DNA of 64,000 bases, taken from the NCBI GenBank assembly GCA_026214975.1, contig JAOBSW010000553.1, positions 310,001 through 374,000 of the forward strand, read 5' to 3'. This DNA comes from Gentiana macrophylla (taxonomy: Eukaryota; Streptophyta; Magnoliopsida; Gentianales; Gentianaceae). Below the pieces are notes generated by a model, which did no database searches, was not told where the DNA came from, and saw only the letters and a program-made list of their open reading frames with translations. Shown here one piece after another: positions 57,850 to 64,000 of this stretch; positions within the stretch are counted from its first letter, which is position 1; the number at the start of each line of letters is the position of its first letter. Both the position numbers and the translations under genes were made by a program.

Positions 57850-59037
57850 TTTCTGAGAGCAATAGGCCTATCATCAATGTCGATCTGCTGAGGATCCGTA
57901 GTATGATGAGTGTCGGTGAGGCTCGTGGTCGCAGGCTCTCGGGTCGATAGTATCGAGTTCGATGAGTATCAGTGCAGGGGTTTCTTTGAGGATCAAGAGG
58001 TGAGTATCAACGATCTGCTTGAGGTTAAGAGTTTCTTGAGGAAAGGGTTTAGGTCAATTTCAATTAGGTTTCCATCGATGGATCGCCTCGGTGGACTTGT
58101 TGTAGTAGGAGTCCTTTCAAAAAAATTTACATCCATAGAATTGTAAAATCTCTTTTCGAAGGAGAGTAACACTTGTAGCCTTTCTGTCCTTTGCATATCC
58201 TAAGAAAATGCACTTGTGAGCCTTGGGATCAAGTTTGCTTCGTGTTGGGCATGGATATAGACAAACACAGTACAACCAAAGATTTTGGAGGTAAGCGGGA
58301 AATAAGATGGGGCGAGGAGTGTGTAGTCAGTAGGGTTTTGATTGGAGTTTTGAAGCCTAGTACCCTGCTGGGAAGTCTGTTGATTAAGTATGTGGAGGTC
58401 AATATAGCTTCACCCCACATATATTTTGGAACATTAGTGGTAAACATGATAGACCTAGCCATTTCTAGCGGATACTGTTCTTTCTCTCAAGAAACCCCAT
58501 TTCTTTGAGGAGTTTCAACACGACATCTTGATATGGACAATCCCTTTATCCATCAAGAACTTACTTGAGATGAGACTCATAATATTCAAGGGCATTGTCG
58601 GTCTTCAAAATTTTGATCTTAGTGTCAAGCTGAGTGGAGACCATGTTGTAAAACTCTTGAAAGATGGATCCAACTTGATTTATCCTTCATTAAAAATAAC
58701 CAAGTGGTTACGGTGTGGTCATCTATGAAGGTAACAAACCACCTCTTCCCTGTTATGCTTTTTTACTCTTGAGGTCCCCATACATCACTTTGTGAATTAA
58801 GGTGAATGGTGTGGAAGGTAAGTGAGGTAATTTTGCATACACAGATTTGGTGAGTTTGGCAAATTGACAAATATCACATTGAAGATCATTCAAATTACAA
58901 CCTTTAAACAATTCAGGATCTATAGACTTTAAATAACTAAAACTAGGATGTCCTAGTCTATAATGCCATAACATGATATTGTCTAGGTTTTGAGTGCAGT
59001 GCTTTGGCGTATTCAGTCTTGATCTTACTGTCTTCAA
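57850..59037 (-). pseudogene. integrase and GAG-pre-integrase, element E
   Basis: 58753-59037: IMLWHYRLGHPSFSYL and CDICQFAKLTKS of the HHCC region. 58229-58462: VPKYMWGEAILTSTYLINRLPSRVLGFKTP of the core C-terminal side. The stretch between (58470-58740) is shifted and only pieces of the DDE core can be read. 57680-57877 is linker. Confidence 0.82.
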
Positions 59038-59186
59038 GCAGGTTGATTACAAACAATCTGAGCAAGGTTTACTTGATCCCAATCAACGCCTTTGAGGAAT
59101 GATCTGGAATGTGCACCGATTCTCATTAAAAACAATGATCCATTTCAAATCTTTAGTAAGTTTCTTGTGAGATATGAGATTGCAAT

Positions 59187-60147
59187 CTAATTTTGGAACA
59201 AATAGGACATCCTGCAGCATATCTTATTAGTAATTTGCACCTTACCAAAACCTTTTGCACTAGAAATAGATCCATCAGCAGTCTTAATATTGTGAATTTG
59301 GGGACATGGCATAAGTTGAGTAATGAGATTTTTATTACCAGTCATATGGGATGAGGCCCCAGAGTCAACAATCCAGGTTTCATTACTAATAGATGAGTAG
59401 AATTTACATCTTGGCATGAGAGGCTATGTCGGTAGAGTGACTACCTTCCTTTGTTGAGTTAGGAAGGCTTTGAATGCGACAAAGTCGTGCATTCAACTGT
59501 TGTCATCTTCTTCCTCACTTATGTGTTCCGCTCGACTTTCCTTGGCAGGTCTTGAGGTCTTGGAGGAGTTAGGCTTGCCATGTAGTCCAAAGCAAGTGTC
59601 CTTGGTATGATTTGTGCGTTTGCGGTGGTCACGAAACGACTTCCCGTTTTATCAAGAGGCTTCACCTGTAAGCTTGGTAGGGTTCTGACGGTCGGCAGGT
59701 GGCACTCTCAGTAGGGTTGTCAGCAGGGGAGTTCAGTAGCATCACTTTCCTCCTGCTTTCCTTATGTTTGACCTCAGCAAACATGGATTTGAGATTTGGG
59801 AGAGGTTTAGTAGCTAGAATTCTACCTCTAACATCATCAAGAGTAGGATTGATCCAGTGAGGAACTTGAATACTCTCTTCTTTTCTATGATGTCTTTATA
59901 TGAAGCGGCATCCTTGACATCATTCCAGTGTGAGTTTCCAACATATCTAGGTGTTGCCATGCCTTAGATAGTTGATTGAAATATTGAGTTCTGAGACATA
60001 TCCCCTGTATGCGCAATTTTGAATCTGAGCCGAGTTCATAGACTTTGGATGTATTGTCCTTTTTGAGTAAAGGTCTACGGCATTGTCCTGATTTCCTTAG
60101 CGAGTGTCATACATCATGAAGTTCTCACCGATCTCTTTTGTCATAGA
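59187..60147 (-). pseudogene. protease and gag C-terminal part, element E
   Basis: 59187-59417 has the protease ETWIVDSGASSHMTGNK with the DSG triad intact. Around 59580-59650 a zinc-knuckle remnant HTKDTCFGLHG is readable. The rest up to F's left duplication (60148) is frameshifted gag. Confidence 0.8.
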
Positions 60148-60152
60148 CCTCG

Positions 60153-60616
60153 TGAGGGGGCCCTAGCGCGAATCAGATCTGAAAATGCCCGAGGATTTGA
60201 CGAAGGCACCAATAAGATGAGCACGCGACACCCTTGACTAACCCGTAGCCAAAAACCTTGGTATAATGGACACCCACAAGGTTCGCTCACAACCTCGATA
60301 AGTCCCGTTTGGAATCCACCAAACAACGGTTTGGAATCCACCAAAACCAACGTGAGAAAACTCACCAAAGCTTAAAAGCTTCAAATATAATATATCAAAA
60401 TTTTTCTCCTTACAAATAGTACAACTAAAGCCTTTTTATAGGCTAGAATAAAAGTCACAACCTACTCCCAAAGCAATGTGGGACAAAGTTATTTAATAGA
60501 AATAGAAATAAAAATAAAAGAAATAAATACTAATAAAAGTCTAAGGAAAATCTGCCATGGGAACAATGTGGGATAAATGATCTCCAAACCAAAACATCTC
60601 ATCTTCGATCACATCA
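60153..60616 (-). repeat. element F 3' LTR
   Basis: 464 bp. Contains a duplicated GGTTTGGAATCCACCAAA-like segment near 60310-60345. Confidence 0.9.
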
Positions 60617-60651
60617 TTCCCTCCCGGTTAGAAAGGATTCGTCCTCGAATC
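60617..60651 (-). promoter_or_regulatory. element F polypurine tract with stem-loop
   Basis: TTCCCTCCCGGTTAGAAAG next to the LTR, then GATTCG-TCCT-CGAATC (60636-60651), a perfect 6-bp stem with an AGGA loop in sense. Fifth case of the hairpin in this window and a third element. Confidence 0.75.
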
Positions 60652-60870
60652 AAAAGGATGTCGTAAAAAGCAGCAACAAGTACACAATAGGACGAACCAG
60701 CAACGAACACCAATGATATGCCCGGATCAAATACAAGGCGTAAATACGGCTTCAAAGAACTAGAACCTCGAGCTGATGACGAATACCTCACCAAGGAAAC
60801 CAATGCAGAGGAATGTCGTGAGTGCTCAATGCAAATTATTTTCTCTCGGAGCGAAACATAATCATAGGGA

Positions 60871-61875
60871 TTAAGCCGGAATAACAAAGACAATACACGC
60901 AAAAGGATCAATGAAAGTGTGCTTCGGTTTTCCATCAATGTCAACTGGGACAAGAACATCCATAGGCAATATATTGGTTGGATTGGGTATATCAGATGGC
61001 CTAGTTCGCTCCTCAAGCGGATGATCTTCATGTACCTGTAAAGAAGACGAAATAGAACTCGAACAAGTGGTCGGTGAAATAGGACCAACTGTCCCATCTG
61101 CCTCGATTTTCTCCACCACTAATGCGATATCCTCGGTCTGCGTCACAACATCACACTCCATTTCATTCTTTAGCTCCACCACACCTCCACTCTCGCCGTT
61201 TTTCAATTCTGGCTCAATATTTTCTGCTTCCACCAAGTTCACATCAGGAATCGCACCCCTATCTATTTCCATGGCCTTAGAATCCCCTATTTGAAAATCA
61301 CATTGTTTCATAGGGGGTAGGGATTCCAATACATGCTTCTTGCCACCAAAAGAAAAAGAATAGCGAGTCCGGGACGCATTATGACGTACATTATGCAAAG
61401 ATAGCCATGATTTCCCTAGTGTCAAATGTACATCACTCAGTGGCACCACATCAAATGATACAATATCTTTATAACGTCCAATGGATATTGGAATCCGTGC
61501 ATACCGTGTAACTTTAACCCGATGACTTCCTTCAACAATGTAGTAAGGACGATGAAGTCTTTCTGTGTGCAAGTTTAACTCCTTAACCACATCTTTACTA
61601 ATTAAATTTTCTTCTTCATCATGATCAATACACAACTCATATTCATAATCTCCAATAAAACATGATGTGTAAAATAAGTTGTCACCTTGACCACCACGGT
61701 TACCTCTACCACCGCGTTTATCTTTTCCACAACCTCTTTCTTTTAAAATGTCATGAAATTCAGTTTTCATATCTTCCATCATATCATCAAACCGTTGTTC
61801 TATTTTCTCCAAATGTCGATTCAGCATATCATCAAAATTCGAAAAATAGACATCCATAGGACTCTCTTTTGGCAA
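60871..61875 (-). CDS. retropepsin-like protein of element F, altered active site
   Basis: A single open frame of 334 codons. N-terminal acidic/basic helix (residues about 1-50), an Arg/Gly segment (GGRGNRGGQG), then a retropepsin-like fold: YELCIDHDEEENLISKDVVKEL, RYARIPISIG, FDVVPLSDVHLTLGKSWL and a Ser/Glu-rich C-terminal half. Where plant Ty3 proteases have D-S/T-G the sequence is D-H-D, so proteolytic activity is unlikely. The absence of stops over 1 kb suggests recent insertion or selection. It begins 425 bases from the likely 5' LTR edge. Function unknown. Confidence 0.75.
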   Translation of the reverse strand: MPKESPMDVYFSNFDDMLNRHLEKIEQRFDDMMEDMKTEFHDILKERGCGKDKRGGRGNRGGQGDNLFYTSCFIGDYEYELCIDHDEEENLISKDVVKELNLHTERLHRPYYIVEGSHRVKVTRYARIPISIGRYKDIVSFDVVPLSDVHLTLGKSWLSLHNVRHNASRTRYSFSFGGKKHVLESLPPMKQCDFQIGDSKAMEIDRGAIPDVNLVEAENIEPELKNGESGGVVELKNEMECDVVTQTEDIALVVEKIEADGTVGPISPTTCSSSISSSLQVHEDHPLEERTRPSDIPNPTNILPMDVLVPVDIDGKPKHTFIDPFACIVFVIPA

Positions 61876-62299
61876 TAATCAAGATCTAAATTCACCAATA
61901 AATAGCACACGGCAAGTATCCAGAATGTCCAAACAAAAATATTCGACAGTGATTTTTTTTGAGAGGTGTACTAGAATCACGGGTGTGATTAAAATCACAC
62001 CTAGGGTGTTAAACCCACGTAAATTTGGCAGCTAATTTTTTTGTGTTCAATGATAACCAATCAGAAAAAGGATTAAAAAAAATCAAATAGGGTAAGGAAG
62101 TGGTCAAAGTCGGCGGCTGGTGCTTAGGTCACGATTGGATTTTTTTTTCTTTTTAATTTGTGGTAATGCAAACAGATCTTGTGAAGAGATAAAAATAAAA
62201 AGAAGCGATTTTTTTCTTGTTTCAGATGCAAAGGTGGAACTAAGAAGAAGAAAACAAAAGGAAAAAACAAGGATATTTGATACCGTCAAGATGAAACGC
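61876..62299 (-). other. 5' leader of element F, no gene
   Basis: AT-rich DNA between the F reading frame and its 5' LTR. Short frames on both strands at 62104-62305 are overlapping artefacts of AT/A-rich sequence. Confidence 0.5.
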
Positions 62300-62613
62300 G
62301 ACTAACCCGTAGCCAAAACCTTAGGTTGCTCATAAGTCCCGTTTGGAATCCACCAAACAACGGTTTGAAAACTCACCAAACTTAAAAGCTTCAAATATAA
62401 TATATCAAAATTTTTTCTCCTTACAAATAGTACAACTAAAGCCTTTTATAGGCTAGAATAAAAGTCACAACCTACTTGGGACAAAGTTATTTAATAGAAA
62501 TAGAAATAAAAATAAAAGAAATAAATACTAATAAAAGTCTAAGGAAAATCGCCATGGGAACAATGTGGGATAAATGATCTCCAAACCAAAACATCTCATC
62601 TTCGATCACATCA
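62300..62613 (-). repeat. element F 5' LTR, shortened
   Basis: Matches the 3' LTR from GACTAACCCGTAGCC onward with deletions. The inner boundary is unclear. A GGTATCAAA on the minus strand near 62280 may be the PBS. Confidence 0.7.
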
Positions 62614-62627
62614 CCTCGTGAGGATGG

Positions 62628-62888
62628 TCAGTCCCATGCTTCAAACTTGTCATTCAAAGAAGGCAGTTTGGAACGAGCATGATATCCCATCTTTGGCCAG
62701 GAGATATACATTTTCATAGACCTTGACCATAGCAAGTAATTGTTACCATCAAGTTTATGATTTGTAAAAGAAGAGTGTTCGTTATCCCATCGAGGCAAAG
62801 CGGTGAGTCTATCAAGAAGATGAAACTTCGAGATAATGTTGACATTTTTTCTAAAAAGAAGCGAGTTTTCAAATGGATTTAAGTAAGG
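62628..62888 (-). pseudogene. gag N-terminal part, element E
   Basis: The segment FTNHKLDGNNYLLWSRSMKMYI and GYHARSKLP is the start of a UBN2-type copia gag. The open frame extends upstream through the PBS into the LTR, so its first methionine at 62945 is not the likely start. The methionine at about 62791 or an eroded start nearby is possible. F interrupts it at 62618. Confidence 0.75.
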
Positions 62889-62901
62889 CTCTCTGCTACC
62901 A
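62887..62901 (-). other. primer binding site, element E
   Basis: Minus strand TGGTAGCAGAGAGCC immediately next to the LTR, a tRNA-Met-type site variant. Confidence 0.85.
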
Positions 62902-63271
62902 TGAAGAGAGTTTGAGAATGTGATAAACACAAGAGTAAACTTCAACTTATTTTATTCATTGAAATGAGAGGTGTATAAATAGATACAATTGAGAGAGAGA
63001 CTAGCACTAGCTTGGGCGGCCACTCGAGTATGTAGATGTGGGCGGCAAGCATGCAAAAGTAAAAGTAAAAGCTATGTCTATGACATATTAATTGTGTCTA
63101 TGACATAAAGTAAACTAGAGTTTGACATATTAATTGTTTATATGTATCACAATTAATATGTCTTTTACAATTAAATAAAGTGTACAAAATATCCATCACA
63201 AATTACAGAAGGAGGTTGGGCACCTGTTGAACTTCAATGAGACTCAATGATCTCTTTGTAATATTTCCACA
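62902..63271 (-). repeat. element E 5' LTR
   Basis: 370 bp. Nearly identical to the 3' LTR for about 290 bp (one difference seen), but the last 75 bp differ at many positions. Confidence 0.95.
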
Positions 63272-63470
63272 AGGATATAGTAGTAAATTAATATGGTGGT
63301 ATTTATTTATTATGAATAAATTAAATACAAGATATTAATTATATTAGTAATTAAAGAATAATCCGGAAGCCAATAAATTGGCAAAAGGGGCGCATATGAT
63401 GTAGTGTATAAGATACACTTGGATTGTGCAATTTAATTAATAAGATTACCATAATATTAATATTGGATAT

Positions 63471-64000
63471 TGAAGAGAGTTTGAGAAAGCAATAGTACTT
63501 GAGTAAACTCAACTTGTTTATTCATGATAAAAGAATGAGTATTAATAGATACAAGCTTGAAGGTGAGAGGTCCTAGTAGAGTATTAAGTGCTATGGGCGG
63601 CTAGATACTCCTATGGGTGGCTATTTCATAATATGACAAAATAGAGTTACTTTATGACATATTAATTGTTTATACAATACAATTAATATGTCATGTTATA
63701 AATAATTTATACAAGTAAAGTGTTACATGAAATAATAAGGTAATATTTCCACACCCCCCCTCAAACTGGGTTGTATATGTCTATACAGCCAAGTTTGCTA
63801 CTCAGTCTGCTGAACATAAGCGGTGGAATGGCCTTTGTGAGAATATCGATTGCAGTCTCATTGAGGGAACATATTGAAGTTGAATGATCTGGGCATCAAT
63901 CTTCTCTTTAAGGAAATGTCTGTCAATGTCCATATGTTTTTTCTTATCATGATGAACAGGATCCTCTGCCATGCATAATGCAGAATTATTGTCACAACAG
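63471..64000 (-). mobile_element. copia element E', relative of E, 3' end only
   Basis: 3' LTR at 63471-63753 (TGAAGAGAG to TTTCCACA, 283 bp), purine tract CCCCCCCTCAAACTGGG, then RNase H sequence on the minus strand (reads like KTKHVDIDRHFLKEKID) to the window end. It cuts D2 after GATAT (63466-63470), which should reappear beyond the other end. Confidence 0.88.

Larger units (their letters stand above)
60153..62613 (-). mobile_element. small non-autonomous Ty3-like element F
   Basis: Starts TGAGGGGGCCC and ends CACATCA, duplication CCTCG at 60148-60152 and 62614-62618. Left LTR 60153-60616. The right LTR is homologous from about 62300 to 62613 and lacks about 80 bp of the U5 side. The interior is 1.7 kb with one 334-codon frame and a purine-tract hairpin. 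No RT, RNase H or integrase. Confidence 0.9.
55852..63271 (-). mobile_element. copia element E (Ale-like), F nested in gag
   Basis: LTRs 55852-56217 (366 bp) and 62902-63271 (370 bp), duplication AGGAT at 55847-55851 and 63272-63276. Minus strand: PBS, gag, protease, GAG-pre, integrase, RT, RNase H. F (60153-62613) sits in gag. Net length is about 5.0 kb. Confidence 0.94.
54784..63470 (+). mobile_element. LTR D2, second copy of D1 family, invaded twice
   Basis: Starts TGTTGAAATAATGTCC. Aligns, reversed, with D1 14735-14448 and 12782-12010 (54784-55851), then with D1 12010 to about 11655 (63272-63470). The gap is exactly element E with its AGGAT duplication. At 63470 it is cut again by E'. 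The rest lies beyond the window. Whether it is a solo LTR or part of a full element cannot be seen. Confidence 0.88.

Overview
This window is a transposable-element island from a flowering-plant nuclear genome, almost certainly a eudicot. The evidence is the range of plant LTR-retrotransposon families (Ty1-copia and Athila-like Ty3-gypsy), the tRNA-Asp and tRNA-Met type primer binding sites, a tRNA-derived SINE, hAT-like and Tourist-like MITEs, and long AT and ATT microsatellites. I found no host protein-coding gene, rRNA or tRNA. Every long reading frame that makes sense belongs to a retroelement, and most of these are broken.

Layout. 1-4091: decayed copia element G (minus strand, cut by the window edge). 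5539-6653: an LTR, H, with its primer binding site but little else. 6905-7137: a SINE with a perfect 13-bp target duplication. 7796-7966: a hAT-like MITE. 8996-10065: a large 17-bp minisatellite. 11075-14735: solo LTR D1, interrupted by solo LTR S4. 15328-16115: a copia gag relic on the plus strand.

From about 16275 to 54783 there is a nest four elements deep, each boundary fixed by a 5-bp target duplication. Copia element T contains copia element C (16422-46575, ccgac). C contains Athila-like element A (19805-44640, ctttc). A contains Ty3-type element B (24629-33663, attag) and solo LTR S1 (39567-41578, gccac). T also carries solo LTRs S2 (47123-48906, ccggg) and S3 (51654-54094, cacag). T is cut at 54784 by D2, a second copy of the D1 LTR in the opposite orientation. 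D2 was entered by copia E (55852-63271, aggat), which itself holds a small element F (60153-62613, cctcg), and again by E', a relative of E (63471 to beyond 64000).

How the parts work together. A, B and F carry a short stem-loop with an RGGA loop just upstream (sense strand) of the polypurine tract. A and B each carry a second, internal copy of the same hairpin plus purine-tract module. The stem sequences differ between copies but pairing is kept, which suggests a functional RNA structure. The LTRs of five Ty3 families each carry their own cluster of short palindromes immediately upstream of the TATA box. Element A repeats its U3 palindrome inside the element, between pol and an extra env-position reading frame, close to a conserved GGGAGGCAACCC motif and a good splice-acceptor sequence. 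These cis signals are the most interesting content of the window.
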